Assembly: GCF_003671495.1 (NCBI RefSeq) | Contig: NZ_RCHN01000027.1 | Span: 1 to 53,950, forward strand | Reading direction: 5' to 3' | DNA: 53,950 nucleotides | Source of the DNA: Ketobacter sp. | GTDB lineage: Bacteria; Pseudomonadota; Gammaproteobacteria; Pseudomonadales; Ketobacteraceae | In this document: piece after piece, positions 8,525 to 17,191 of the stretch | Layout of the letters: every line of letters starts with the position of its first letter | Numbering within the stretch: position 1 is the first letter of the stretch | Position numbers and translations under genes: made by a program | The notes under the pieces: model-generated | Databases searched by the model: none | What the model saw: the letters and a program-made list of their open reading frames with translations, nothing else | Told to the model about the DNA's origin: nothing

Positions 8525-8986
8525 ATGAAGAAACTGCTGATTGTGACGCACGCCCCGTCGGCAAATACGCTCAGGCTGCGGGAAGCAGTCATCCAAGGTG
8601 CGCAGCATCCGGACATCAGTGAAGTGGAAATCTCGGCAATCGCCCCCCTGGAGGCCAACGCTGAGGACGTGCTGGCCTGTGATGCGATCATCCTTGGCAC
8701 CACCGAGAACCTGGGATACATGAGCGGGGCGCTGAAGGATTTTTTCGATCGGGTCTACTACCCCTGCCTGGAAATAAAGCAGGGCTTACCCTTTGCGCTG
8801 TATGTGCGTGCCGGTCACGACGGCACCGGCACCTGTCGCGCCGTCGACACCATCACCACCGGCCTGCGCTGGAAAGCCGTGCGGGAGCATCTGGTGTGTC
8901 GGGGTGAATGGCAGGAGGATTTCGTGGCGCAATGCCAGGAGCTGGGCACCACCATGGCCATGAGTTTGGAAGCAGGAATAATCTAA
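8525..8986 (+). CDS. Flavodoxin/NADPH-dependent FMN reductase-like protein
   Basis: A 153-residue flavodoxin-fold protein. The first strand and phosphate loop are VTHAPSANTLRLREAV (residues 7-22), and the isoalloxazine loops are GTTENLGYMSGALKDFFDR (about 59-77) and YVRAGHDGTG (about 99-108). It is likely a soluble FMN-dependent oxidoreductase or flavodoxin. It converges on the diguanylate cyclase gene, and the two stops overlap by 3 bp (8984-8986 and 8983-8985). The redox partner cannot be told from the sequence. Confidence 0.83.
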   Translation: MKKLLIVTHAPSANTLRLREAVIQGAQHPDISEVEISAIAPLEANAEDVLACDAIILGTTENLGYMSGALKDFFDRVYYPCLEIKQGLPFALYVRAGHDGTGTCRAVDTITTGLRWKAVREHLVCRGEWQEDFVAQCQELGTTMAMSLEAGII

Positions 8987-9828
8987 CCGGTGTATTCCGC
9001 AAATTTAAGGCCATTCTTGCCTTGGCGCTTGACCTCATACATCAACTCATCGGAGCGTTTCACAATGTCCTCCAACGAATCCGGTGCCACACTGCAGGTC
9101 AAGGCGCCGATGCTGAACGTAATCGGCCATTGGTGTCGCTGCATTTCCAGCAGCAGGTTAGTCTGCAGTTTGGCCAGCATGGTGCCAGCCGATTGATGGT
9201 CGGTCTCGGGCAGTAACAGAGCGAACTCATCCCCGCCCAAGCGGGCCAACACATCAATTTTACGCAGGGACTGTCGCGCGCACACGGCCACCGCGCGCAG
9301 CGCCTGGTCTCCCACCACATGGCCATACCGGTCGTTCACCTGTTTAAAGTTGTCCAGGTCAAAGTACACCAGGGTAAAGGGGTGCTGGTAGCGCTGCAGG
9401 CGATCAATTTCCATCTGCGCCAACTGATAGAAAAAGCGTGCATTCACCGCTCCGGTCAGGTTGTCGGATCGAGCCAGTTCCTGCTCCCGTTCCAATGCCT
9501 GTTTCACCCGCACCAGCAACCAGGTGATGATGACAAAAAAGGAGAACCGGATGCCGCCGTTCCAAACCGCAATCAGCGGGTGCGAGTAGGGGTGCCCCAG
9601 TGTGGTATCCGCAACATACCACACCACTGCACTGACCAGGGAGGCCAGCATACCCAGCGTGCGCCCGCCAACCCAGGTCAACAGGGCAATAGGCACCACA
9701 TAAAAGAACGAGAAGGACAGCTCATACCCTGTCAGATAGTCAACACCACCAACCACCCCAATGAGCAACATTCCCAGCAGCAATTTAAGCAGCCGGGGTA
9801 ACGTCTCCAAACTCATCAGAACGTTCAT
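8983..9828 (-). CDS. Membrane diguanylate cyclase (GGDEF)
   Basis: A 281-residue protein. About four hydrophobic segments occupy residues 10-110, followed by a short linker and a GGDEF domain (about 120-280). The active site is GGDEF, and an I-site RKID sits five residues upstream, so product inhibition is expected. It should make cyclic di-GMP at the inner membrane in response to a signal sensed by the N-terminal membrane part, which I cannot assign to a named MASE family. AAGGAA lies 6 bp before the ATG. The gene stands alone. Confidence 0.93.
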   Translation of the reverse strand: MNVLMSLETLPRLLKLLLGMLLIGVVGGVDYLTGYELSFSFFYVVPIALLTWVGGRTLGMLASLVSAVVWYVADTTLGHPYSHPLIAVWNGGIRFSFFVIITWLLVRVKQALEREQELARSDNLTGAVNARFFYQLAQMEIDRLQRYQHPFTLVYFDLDNFKQVNDRYGHVVGDQALRAVAVCARQSLRKIDVLARLGGDEFALLLPETDHQSAGTMLAKLQTNLLLEMQRHQWPITFSIGALTCSVAPDSLEDIVKRSDELMYEVKRQGKNGLKFAEYTG

Positions 9829-10011
9829 GACATTTTCCTTAGGGCCTTAACTCAGGCAACCGGGTATCACGGAATTACTATAGCCCGAGCAGCAGTCGGT
9901 TAATAGCGGTCCTCTGGGCATTTTTAACGCCCGCCCAAACCCGTGGGCGGCAGAAACATTGGCAGGCAATAGATCACTCTCGAGGCGAGGCTTTCAGCTG
10001 ATAGCTTTGCA

Positions 10012-10770
10012 CTATTGTATGATGCCGAGCACCCTGAAGGCGTCCAGAGTGAGTTGTTGTCGAAATACCAAATCGGAGGGTTGCTCTATTTCAATGTGAT
10101 TGGCGAAATACCAGGTGTGGCCGTTCACCACCAGATACCCCACGAACCACCCATCCCGCCCGGACCAGCCGGTTTTGGACCATAACTTAAAGCCGTGCCG
10201 GTCATCGGACTCCATGATGTCTTTCAGAGTTTTAATGTGCTGCGGGGCAATGGGCAAGGTTTCGTTCACCACCTTCCGCAAAAAAAGTATCTGATCCTGC
10301 ACCGAAACCCGCAATTCACCATCCAGCCAAAAGCGCGACACGTCTGGCCCGGTCAACCCATTACCATAATCGAACTGCGCCAGATACGTGCGATATTTGG
10401 CGTCGCCCACTTGCAAGGCATAACGTTGATAACACCACACGCAGGAGCGCTGAAAGGCCGTTTTCAGTGTCTGGTTTTGATTCCAGGGATCATACTCCCG
10501 CTTAACCCCATCCCAGGTAATGACGTCGTCCGCCCCCTCCAGCAAGCCTTCCTGCAGAATAATGAGCGTGTTGGGGATTTTGAAGGTGGAGGCAGGAACG
10601 AATCGCTCAGCGGCATTGACGTTGTGCTCGTATCGCGGGGCGCCCTCCTCAGACTCAATGAGCAGGGAACCGGTGATCCCTTTTGATTGATAGAGATGGG
10701 CGATCGGATTGCCTGCGGCACCGACCCAGCCGGACACAAGAATCAACAGGAGCGCAAAAAAGTAGTTCAT
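10012..10770 (-). CDS. Class D (OXA-type) beta-lactamase
   Basis: A 252-residue periplasmic serine hydrolase from the ATG at 10770, which begins a clear signal peptide (MNYFFALLLILVSGWVGAAG). The open frame extends to a TTG at 10833, but that adds a non-signal extension. All class D motifs are present: STFK (Ser61/Lys64), S-x-V (Ser109-Val111, in SCVWCYQ), YGN (135-137), FWL with Trp148, and KTG (199-201, followed by W). Lys64 is the lysine carbamylated in OXA enzymes. Lineage and spectrum (penicillinase or carbapenem-active) cannot be told. The GNAT gene lies 63 bp upstream in the same direction; no mobile element flanks it, so it looks chromosomal. Confidence 0.95.
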   Translation of the reverse strand: MNYFFALLLILVSGWVGAAGNPIAHLYQSKGITGSLLIESEEGAPRYEHNVNAAERFVPASTFKIPNTLIILQEGLLEGADDVITWDGVKREYDPWNQNQTLKTAFQRSCVWCYQRYALQVGDAKYRTYLAQFDYGNGLTGPDVSRFWLDGELRVSVQDQILFLRKVVNETLPIAPQHIKTLKDIMESDDRHGFKLWSKTGWSGRDGWFVGYLVVNGHTWYFANHIEIEQPSDLVFRQQLTLDAFRVLGIIQ

Positions 10771-10833
10771 GGAATCGTCTGATACCGCCGTGGCAGGAAG
10801 ATTGAATTCTAACGAAGGCGCGGATGGCTGCAA

Positions 10834-11283
10834 CTAGTCGCTCAGTACCTTTTCATACTTAAGACAATGCTCCGTTGCACCACAGGCAACATAACCAAAG
10901 CGTTCATAGAAGCCTTTGGCGGTCAGGGTGCTTTCCAAGGTGAAACGGTGAACGCCCAGCGCACGCACACTGTCCTCGGCCGCCGACAGCAACTGAGCCC
11001 CAACGCCCTTTCCAACAGTTCCCGGGCGCAGATACAGAAGGAACAGATGCCCGCTGTGGCTGATGCTGGACACCCCCACTACTTGCCCACCCTCGTCGGC
11101 AACAAAGGTGTTGGTGGCCGCGTCCTGAATCCAGTGCTCGCAATGGGCGACGGTTTTATTCTGCAGCCAATCATCAATTCGCGCTTGCTCGCCGTGATGA
11201 TCCTGTTGGCACAACTCCACTATTGAGGCCCTGATGACCTCACAACACTGGGCGGCATCCTCCACCCGAGCGCTTCTGATCAT
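10834..11283 (-). CDS. GNAT family N-acetyltransferase
   Basis: A 149-residue GCN5-related acetyltransferase. Acetyl-CoA binding motif A is YLRPGTVGKGVGAQLL (about residues 90-105), with the C-terminal strand FTLESTLTAKGFYERFGY (about 120-137). The ATG at 11283 is preferred over the one at 11287-11289 because AAGGA then lies 6 bp upstream instead of touching the start. It is upstream of the class D beta-lactamase on the same strand. The acceptor (small molecule, drug or protein) is unknown. Confidence 0.9.
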   Translation of the reverse strand: MIRSARVEDAAQCCEVIRASIVELCQQDHHGEQARIDDWLQNKTVAHCEHWIQDAATNTFVADEGGQVVGVSSISHSGHLFLLYLRPGTVGKGVGAQLLSAAEDSVRALGVHRFTLESTLTAKGFYERFGYVACGATEHCLKYEKVLSD

Positions 11284-11375
11284 ATCCATTCCTTTGGTGA
11301 GATTGAAAAAACCGGAACTTACTGTTGTGAGCTCTCCAGAACGGCCACACCGGCAGTAAAGCTTTCACTCCAAAC

Positions 11376-11603
11376 TCATTTTTCCAGCTCGAAGATGGAT
11401 TCAGCAATATCCTCGATGCGCTGGGCCAGTAGCGCCTGTGCATCGTATAACCCACGATTGTAAAAGTACGGACCGATTTCCCGCGTGAAAAAATCCAGCA
11501 GAAACAAAGCATCAAACTGGCCAATATCACTGTCTAATTCGGCTTTGAAGTAATTCTGGATTTTTTGGGTTATGGCCTCTTTTTCCTCGTTGCTGAACTC
11601 CAT
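11376..11603 (-). CDS. DUF2164 family small protein
   Basis: A 75-residue acidic protein matching the DUF2164 pattern over its whole length: FSNEEKEAITQKIQNYF, then DIGQFDALFLLDFF, IGPYFYNRGLYDAQ and IEDIAESIFELEK. The function of the family is not known. No membrane segment or signal is seen. It is followed by a zinc-ribbon gene further upstream on the same strand (55-bp gap). Confidence 0.85.
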   Translation of the reverse strand: MEFSNEEKEAITQKIQNYFKAELDSDIGQFDALFLLDFFTREIGPYFYNRGLYDAQALLAQRIEDIAESIFELEK

Positions 11604-11658
11604 ATTACCGATTCTCTCATGGTTTCTTTATTGACAGGCATGACACAGACACGGTGCT

Positions 11659-12195
11659 TCAATCAGATCCTAGAAAGTGCAAGATCGTGGACTTGTGCTG
11701 TGTCGTACCAAGCCACTTTTTTACAGCAACAGCTTGCTCTGCATCCTCCTCGCCCACCCTCTTTTTGAGGCGTTCTACCCGATCCAGTTCCGTACGCTCT
11801 GCTCTCACTTTTCGTTGCCAACTGTCCGTAAACACACTGGGCAGCGCATTCCCAAGCTCCAGCGATTTCAGCAGTTGCCACTCCCCGCCATCCAACCAGG
11901 CCTCATCACAATTTCCACACAGATCCAGACGGGTGTTAAGCGCACCCGACACAAGATATTTCGTCATCAATCTGCTACATTTCGGGCAGCCCAGCGCGGT
12001 TGCGGTGTCAGCGTCAGATCGTATCTCTCCTGTATCAACCACGTCATCCGACGTGACAACCACCCGTTCTGACCAGTCCCGGTAATACAAAAGCGACAGC
12101 AAAGCTCCGTTACACTTGGGGCAACCCATTACCGGCAACCCTTCTTCGAGCTTGGTCGGCTTCAAATATTCATTCTTGCATTTTGGGCAGTGCAT
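11659..12195 (-). CDS. Zinc-ribbon (zf-TFIIB-like) protein
   Basis: A 178-residue soluble protein with repeated CxxC knuckles: CPKC at residues 3-6, CPKC near 25-28, CPKC near 70 and CGNC near 92. The segment DLCGNCDEAWLDGGEWQLL is the zf-TFIIB signature (C..C...WLD.GE). The C-terminus is charged and helical. AAGGAA precedes the ATG. Proteins of this type are usually of unknown function, possibly metal- or nucleic-acid-binding. It may be co-transcribed with the DUF2164 gene. Confidence 0.8.
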   Translation of the reverse strand: MHCPKCKNEYLKPTKLEEGLPVMGCPKCNGALLSLLYYRDWSERVVVTSDDVVDTGEIRSDADTATALGCPKCSRLMTKYLVSGALNTRLDLCGNCDEAWLDGGEWQLLKSLELGNALPSVFTDSWQRKVRAERTELDRVERLKKRVGEEDAEQAVAVKKWLGTTQHKSTILHFLGSD

Positions 12196-12254
12196 TCAGT
12201 TTCCTTATATTTGTGTGTTTGACATTAGTACGTTTGACTGTGACCCAACACCCT

Positions 12255-12695
12255 TCACTTTTCCAGCGAACTCATCAAATTCACCAGATAACTGACGTTA
12301 TTCGGCGGCAGATAGAAATCGTATTTCTTCGATTTGAACGGGCTGGGCTGCACCTCAAAGTCGGCATTCAGTATATAAGTTCTGGGAACGTATTTGCCAT
12401 CCAGGCTGAACTTGCTCAGATAGTGCCCGTCCTCATCCTGATTCAGCCGGACCAGCACCACTTTATCGCTGTGGGAGATAACCGACGGGTCGTGGAACAT
12501 CCTGGAATACTTCTTACACACTGAGCACCAGTTGGCGTACACCACCAGAATCACATTTTTTTGTTGCCGCTTTGCTGCAAGCATGCCGTCCACGTAGCCA
12601 TACCACTTGATGTCGGCATCGTTCCAGTCAATTTCCGCATTGGCCACCACAGGCATGCACAACACTAGAAGCGCGATCATTTGAATTGATTTCAT
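12255..12695 (-). CDS. Periplasmic thioredoxin-like protein
   Basis: A 146-residue protein with a signal peptide (cleavage near ANA, residues 18-20) and a thioredoxin-fold domain. The active-site motif is WCSVC (Cys57/Cys60), preceded by VILVVYAN and followed by KKYSRMF; the cis-Pro loop is YVPRTYIL (about residues 103-110). This resembles the thioredoxin_7/AGR-like group of periplasmic thiol-disulfide proteins. AAGGAA lies 4 bp before the ATG. The partner is unknown. Confidence 0.87.
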   Translation of the reverse strand: MKSIQMIALLVLCMPVVANAEIDWNDADIKWYGYVDGMLAAKRQQKNVILVVYANWCSVCKKYSRMFHDPSVISHSDKVVLVRLNQDEDGHYLSKFSLDGKYVPRTYILNADFEVQPSPFKSKKYDFYLPPNNVSYLVNLMSSLEK

Positions 12696-12899
12696 AACGT
12701 TCCTTGCCAGACCTTGGCCCTAGATTCCACAATCCATTACAAACATAGCACAGGCGGCGCAGCGATACCGATTCAGTATCCCGCCATCGGGGCAGAAAGC
12801 GGATTAACCCGTCAGGCGATTCAGGCGGATTGCTTGAAGGAGGTTATCAAAGCAATGGATATATGATGAGATTGGCCAAGGGGGCGGCCATAGAATAGA

Positions 12900-12931
12900 G
12901 CAGCCTGAAGCCAGGACGGTCTTCAGGCTGC
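12900..12931 (-). terminator. Hairpin downstream of the aldehyde dehydrogenase gene
   Basis: A perfect 11-bp stem GCAGCCTGAAG / CTTCAGGCTGC with a 10-nt loop lies 14 bp past the stop of the minus-strand aldehyde dehydrogenase gene. There is no strong U run (TCTATTCTAT follows), so it is a weak intrinsic terminator or a 3' stabilising hairpin. Apart from this, 12696-12944 shows no gene. Confidence 0.5.
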
Positions 12932-12944
12932 ATCGTGCGCCGGT

Positions 12945-14375
12945 TTACTTGATCATTTTCTTGACCAGCTCCAGCCGGTCACCGATCAGCGGCAGTTTTT
13001 TCGCGTAAGGCGCATAGCGCATGGGCAGGTCGAACTTCGTGGTGGCCCGCAACAGGCTGCGCTGATGGGAGAACACATCAAACGAGTTCTTGCCGTGATA
13101 GGAACCCATTCCGCTTTCCCCCACACCGCCAAACGGCAGATTCGGGTTGGCCACATGCATGACGGTATTGTTCACACAACCGCCACCGAACTGAACCCGA
13201 TCCAGGATCTGACGCTCAACCGCTTCGCTTTCAGTGAACAGATACAGGGCCAGTGGGTGTTCAGGCAGTTTTTTGATGTTGCCCACCAACTCGTCCACGG
13301 TGCGGTAGGTCACCAGGGGCAGCACCGGGCCAAAGATTTCTTCCTGCATCACCTCATCGTCCATGGTGACGTCTTTGAGGACCGTGGGGGCGATGAACTT
13401 CTGGCTGCGGTCGGTTTGCCCGCCCACCAGGATCTTGGCTTTGTCGATCAGTGCAGCCACCCGATCAAAGTGACGTTCGTTGATCATGCGGCCCAGGTCC
13501 GGGCTGTTGACCGGATCATTGCCATAGAACTCGCGCACAGCGTTTGCCAGTTCCTGTTCAAAGGCTTCCTTCACGTCCGCATGCACATGCACGTGGTCCG
13601 GCGCCACACAGGTCTGGCCCACGTTCAGCATTTTACCGGCCAGGGTACGGCGCGCCGCGATTTTCAGGTTGGCGTCGCTGTGGATAATGGTGGGGCTCTT
13701 GCCACCCAATTCCAGGGTTACTTTGGTGAGGTGTTTGGCGGCGGCCGCCATAACGATACGACCCACCCGCGGGCTGCCAGTAAAGAAGATGTGATCGAAG
13801 CGCTGCTCCAACAGCTCGTTGGTCACTTCGGTGCTGCCCTTGTACACGCTGATGTAATCTTCGCTGAAGTTTTCTTTCACCATCTTCTCCACCACGTCCG
13901 CTACAGTGGGGTTCAGCGAAGAGGGTTTCAGGATGGCGGTATTACCGGCGGAGATGGAACCGATCAAAGGCTGCAACAACAACAGGAAAGGATAGTTGTA
14001 GGGCCCCATGATAAAAGTGACACCCTGCGGGGTGGATTCAATGTAGCTGCGACCCGGCTGTGCCCACATGGTGGTGGCCACTTTCTTGGGCTTCATCCAG
14101 CTCTTCAGGTGCTTGATGGTGTGCTTGAGATCTTCAATGGCGGTGCTGATTTCAATATAGGCTTCAAACGGCGGACGGCCGATGTCGGCCTTCAACGCAT
14201 CCTGAATGTCGCCCTGATATTTCACAATGGCAGCCCGCAGCTTGTTGAGCTGCTGCACCCGATACTCGTAGCTTCGCGTTACCCCGGTTTCAAAAAATGC
14301 ACGCTGTCGTGATACGGCATCCGCCGCCCACCCCTGTGCCTGGGTCAATTTATCAGATTCCAGAACAGCACCCAT
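12945..14375 (-). CDS. Aldehyde dehydrogenase (class 3 / coniferyl-aldehyde-dehydrogenase-like)
   Basis: A 476-residue NAD(P)-dependent aldehyde dehydrogenase. The start is the ATG at 14375, with GGGAGG 8 bp upstream; the longer frame to 14489 has no such site. Motifs are GPYNYPF with catalytic Asn127, FFTGSPRVG (197-205) of the nucleotide site, the general base Glu222 in LELGGKSP and the nucleophile Cys256 in GQTCVAPD. The short, C-terminally tailed form without the class 1 oligomerisation strands resembles ALDH3/CalB enzymes acting on fatty or aromatic aldehydes. The C-terminal tail (RYAPYAKKLPLI) is basic and hydrophobic, suggesting membrane contact. It stands alone. Confidence 0.94.
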   Translation of the reverse strand: MGAVLESDKLTQAQGWAADAVSRQRAFFETGVTRSYEYRVQQLNKLRAAIVKYQGDIQDALKADIGRPPFEAYIEISTAIEDLKHTIKHLKSWMKPKKVATTMWAQPGRSYIESTPQGVTFIMGPYNYPFLLLLQPLIGSISAGNTAILKPSSLNPTVADVVEKMVKENFSEDYISVYKGSTEVTNELLEQRFDHIFFTGSPRVGRIVMAAAAKHLTKVTLELGGKSPTIIHSDANLKIAARRTLAGKMLNVGQTCVAPDHVHVHADVKEAFEQELANAVREFYGNDPVNSPDLGRMINERHFDRVAALIDKAKILVGGQTDRSQKFIAPTVLKDVTMDDEVMQEEIFGPVLPLVTYRTVDELVGNIKKLPEHPLALYLFTESEAVERQILDRVQFGGGCVNNTVMHVANPNLPFGGVGESGMGSYHGKNSFDVFSHQRSLLRATTKFDLPMRYAPYAKKLPLIGDRLELVKKMIK

Positions 14376-14655
14376 GGCTGGCCTCCCTGTAGTTAGAATT
14401 GTGTGGTTTGGTACAGGAGACACTTCTAGAGCTTTTGCACTAATCTGGCAATGGCAAGAAACATGGCATTGCCTGAACCAATGAGTCACTCTGCGTAAAA
14501 CCCGCTCAAACGGCGCACCAAGCTACCTAAATGATTCAGGAAAACCGGCCTGATGGCTCTTTATACCCACGCCGGTTCGCCAAACCCCAAAGCCCTTTCT
14601 AGACTTAGATGAGAATCGGAAGCATTTTTCATTGTCATCGCGAAGGGATTTCACC

Positions 14656-17073
14656 ATGTTGGCGACTATCATCGAACGCATCACTGGCTCCCGCCTGCAG
14701 CAAGCCGAGCACCGAATAGCCCAGCAGGAGGCCGTCCTCCGGGCGCTGGACAAGACCCAGGCCCGCATCGAATTCGAACTGGATGGCACCATCCGGGACG
14801 CCAACCCACTCTTTCTGCAGCTGATGGGCTATCAACTGCAGGATATCCAGGGCCAGCACCACCGCATCTTTGTTCGCGACGAGGATGCCGATAGCCCCCA
14901 ATATCAGGCGTTTTGGCAGCAATTACGGCGGGGTGAATTCCAGTCCGGCGAGTTCAGGCGGCGCACCCGGGACCATAGCGAGGTCTGGATTCAGGCCGCC
15001 TACAACCCGGTACTGGATGCCGACGGCAACATTACCCACATTGTGAAGTTCGCGGTGGACATCACTGAGCAGAAGCGGGAACGGCAGGCGCTGCTGAGTC
15101 AATTCGACGCACTGGATCGATCCCAGGCAGTGATTCAATTCGATCCGGACGGCAACATTCTCGAAGCCAATCAAAACTTTCTGGACGCCATGGGCTACAC
15201 CCTGGAGGAGATCCGGGGCCAGCACCATCGCATGTTCGTGGGCAAGGAATACGGGCAAAGCGCCGAGTACCGGGAGTTCTGGAACCGCCTGCGCCGGGGT
15301 GAGTTTCAATCCGCCACCTTCCAGCGCTTTGGCAAAGACGGGCGCGAGATCTGGATTCAGGCCACCTATAACCCCATCCTGGACGAGCACGGCAAGCCCT
15401 ATCGGGTCATCAAATTTGCCACCGACGTAACCCGGCAAACCCTGATCAACGCGGACTATTCCGGTCAGATTGATGCCATCTCCCGCTCCCAGGCAGTCAT
15501 TGAGTTCGACCTGGATGGAACCATCCAGCACGCCAACGACAATTTCCTGCAAGCCATGGGTTATACGCTCGCTGAAGTGAAAGGCCAACATCACAGCCTG
15601 TTTGTGGCCCCCGAAGAGCGCCAATCCGCAGAGTATAAGGCGTTCTGGCAAGCCCTGAATGAAGGCCAGCATTTTACCGGGGAGTACAAGCGTTTCGGCA
15701 AACATCAGCGGGAAGTGTGGATTCAGGCCTCCTACAACCCGATTCTGGACATGAACGGCAAGCCGGTGAAAGTCGTGAAATACGCCACCGACATTACCGA
15801 AGATAAGCTGCGCAACGCCGACTACGAAGGCCAACTCAACGCCATCTCCCGTTCCCAGGCGGTCATTGAGTTTGAGCTGAACGGCATCATCCGCCACGCC
15901 AACGACAATTTCCTGCAGGCCATGGGCTACACGCTGGAGGAAGTCAAAGGCCAACACCACCGCCTGTTTGTGGATGAAGCCTATGCCCAGTCGGAAGAAT
16001 ACCGGGCCTTCTGGAAAGCCCTCAATAAGGGTGAGTTTTTCAGCGAAGAGTATGAACGCATTGCCAAAGGCGGGCGCCGCATCTGGATTCAGGCCTCTTA
16101 CAACCCCATCTTCGATGCCTCCGGCAAACCCTATAAAGTGGTGAAGTTCGCCACCGATGTCACCGAACGTAAATTGGCGGTGAACGAGATCAGCCATTGT
16201 CTGCTTGCGCTGGCAGAAGGCGACCTGAGTCAACGGGTTAGGGGCCAGTATCAGGGCGAATTCGATCAGCTCAAGACTGCGATGAATACCACCTTCGATC
16301 GCCTGCAGAATCTGGTGGCCAGCATCCAGACCGCCGCCAACGACATCCAGGTGGGGGCCACCGAAATCCAGAGCGGCAACCTGGATTTAAGCCGCCGTAC
16401 CGAAAGCCAGGCCGCCTCGCTGGAAGAAACCGCCTCCAGCATGGAACAAATGACGGCGCAACTGAACACCAGCACCACCAACGCCGGTAACGCCAACCGC
16501 ACCGCCCAGACCGCCAAGGAATCCGCTACCCAGGGTAAAGAAGTAGTGGACGCCGCCATTCAGGCCATGAGCGCCATTGCCAGCTCCAGCAAACAAATCG
16601 CCGACATCATCGGCACCATCGACGAGATCGCCTTCCAGACCAACCTGCTGGCCCTGAACGCTGCAGTGGAAGCTGCCCGCGCCGGCGACCAGGGGCGGGG
16701 GTTCGCTGTGGTGGCGGGTGAGGTACGCAACCTGGCACAACGCTCGGCCGCCGCCGCCAAGGAAATCGGCCAACTCATCAAAGACAGTGTGGACAAAGTG
16801 GAAACCGGCACCCAGATGGTGTTCAAATCCGGCGAGACCCTGGAGGAGATCATCAACCAGGTGGTGAAGGTGACTGAACAGGTGTCCGAAATCGCGGCCT
16901 CGGCCTCCGAGCAGCTGGTGGGTGTGCAGCAGGTGAACCAGGCCATCAGCAGCATTGATGAAACCACGCAACAGAATTCCGCCCTGATGGAGCAGGCCAC
17001 CGCCGCCACCACGTCCATGGTGGATCAGGTCAGCAAAATGCACCAGGAGCTGAGTTTCTTCAAGCAAGGCTAG
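14656..17073 (+). CDS. Cytoplasmic chemoreceptor with four tandem PAS domains (BdlA-like MCP)
   Basis: An 805-residue methyl-accepting chemotaxis protein with no membrane segment. Residues 30-517 are four PAS domains in an exact 122-residue period (starting near 30, 152, 274 and 396), each with ANxNFLxAMGY, GQHHRxFV and [14 protein letters not shown]-like segment (about 515-560) and an MCP signalling domain (about 570-800) follow, with the hairpin tip around [32 protein letters not shown] (split). GAAGGGA lies 7 bp before the ATG at 14656; an in-frame TTG at 14632 is rejected. BdlA of Pseudomonas has two such PAS domains, so this is an expanded relative. Redox or haem sensing is possible but unproven. 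Confidence 0.93.
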   Translation: MLATIIERITGSRLQQAEHRIAQQEAVLRALDKTQARIEFELDGTIRDANPLFLQLMGYQLQDIQGQHHRIFVRDEDADSPQYQAFWQQLRRGEFQSGEFRRRTRDHSEVWIQAAYNPVLDADGNITHIVKFAVDITEQKRERQALLSQFDALDRSQAVIQFDPDGNILEANQNFLDAMGYTLEEIRGQHHRMFVGKEYGQSAEYREFWNRLRRGEFQSATFQRFGKDGREIWIQATYNPILDEHGKPYRVIKFATDVTRQTLINADYSGQIDAISRSQAVIEFDLDGTIQHANDNFLQAMGYTLAEVKGQHHSLFVAPEERQSAEYKAFWQALNEGQHFTGEYKRFGKHQREVWIQASYNPILDMNGKPVKVVKYATDITEDKLRNADYEGQLNAISRSQAVIEFELNGIIRHANDNFLQAMGYTLEEVKGQHHRLFVDEAYAQSEEYRAFWKALNKGEFFSEEYERIAKGGRRIWIQASYNPIFDASGKPYKVVKFATDVTERKLAVNEISHCLLALAEGDLSQRVRGQYQGEFDQLKTAMNTTFDRLQNLVASIQTAANDIQVGATEIQSGNLDLSRRTESQAASLEETASSMEQMTAQLNTSTTNAGNANRTAQTAKESATQGKEVVDAAIQAMSAIASSSKQIADIIGTIDEIAFQTNLLALNAAVEAARAGDQGRGFAVVAGEVRNLAQRSAAAAKEIGQLIKDSVDKVETGTQMVFKSGETLEEIINQVVKVTEQVSEIAASASEQLVGVQQVNQAISSIDETTQQNSALMEQATAATTSMVDQVSKMHQELSFFKQG

Positions 17074-17107
17074 CAACAGGCACAGTAACAGGCTTGGTAA
17101 CAGGGAA

Positions 17108-17149
17108 AGCGGACTGCAAGATCATTGGTGATATGTCTGCAGTTCCGCT
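17108..17149 (+). other. Hairpin after the chemoreceptor gene
   Basis: AGCGGACTGCA (17108-17118) pairs with TGCAGTTCCGCT (17138-17149) with one bulge, leaving a 19-nt loop. It lies between the MCP stop and ygiQ. There is no U tract, so it could be a weak terminator or an RNA-processing structure. Confidence 0.35.
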
Positions 17150-17191
17150 AGAATTGGCGGATTAATTCTCGGCAGTCCCCTGTTAAATCCT

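Noticed and set aside
9931..9950. Hairpin CCGCCCA-AACCCG-TGGGCGG between the cyclase and beta-lactamase genes
   Set aside because: No U run on either strand and a weak 7-bp stem; not enough to call a terminator. The 183-bp spacer shows nothing else.
14923..16233. A 436-codon frame opposite the PAS repeats
   Set aside because: It repeats with the same 366-nt period as the PAS domains, so it is only a reflection of them.
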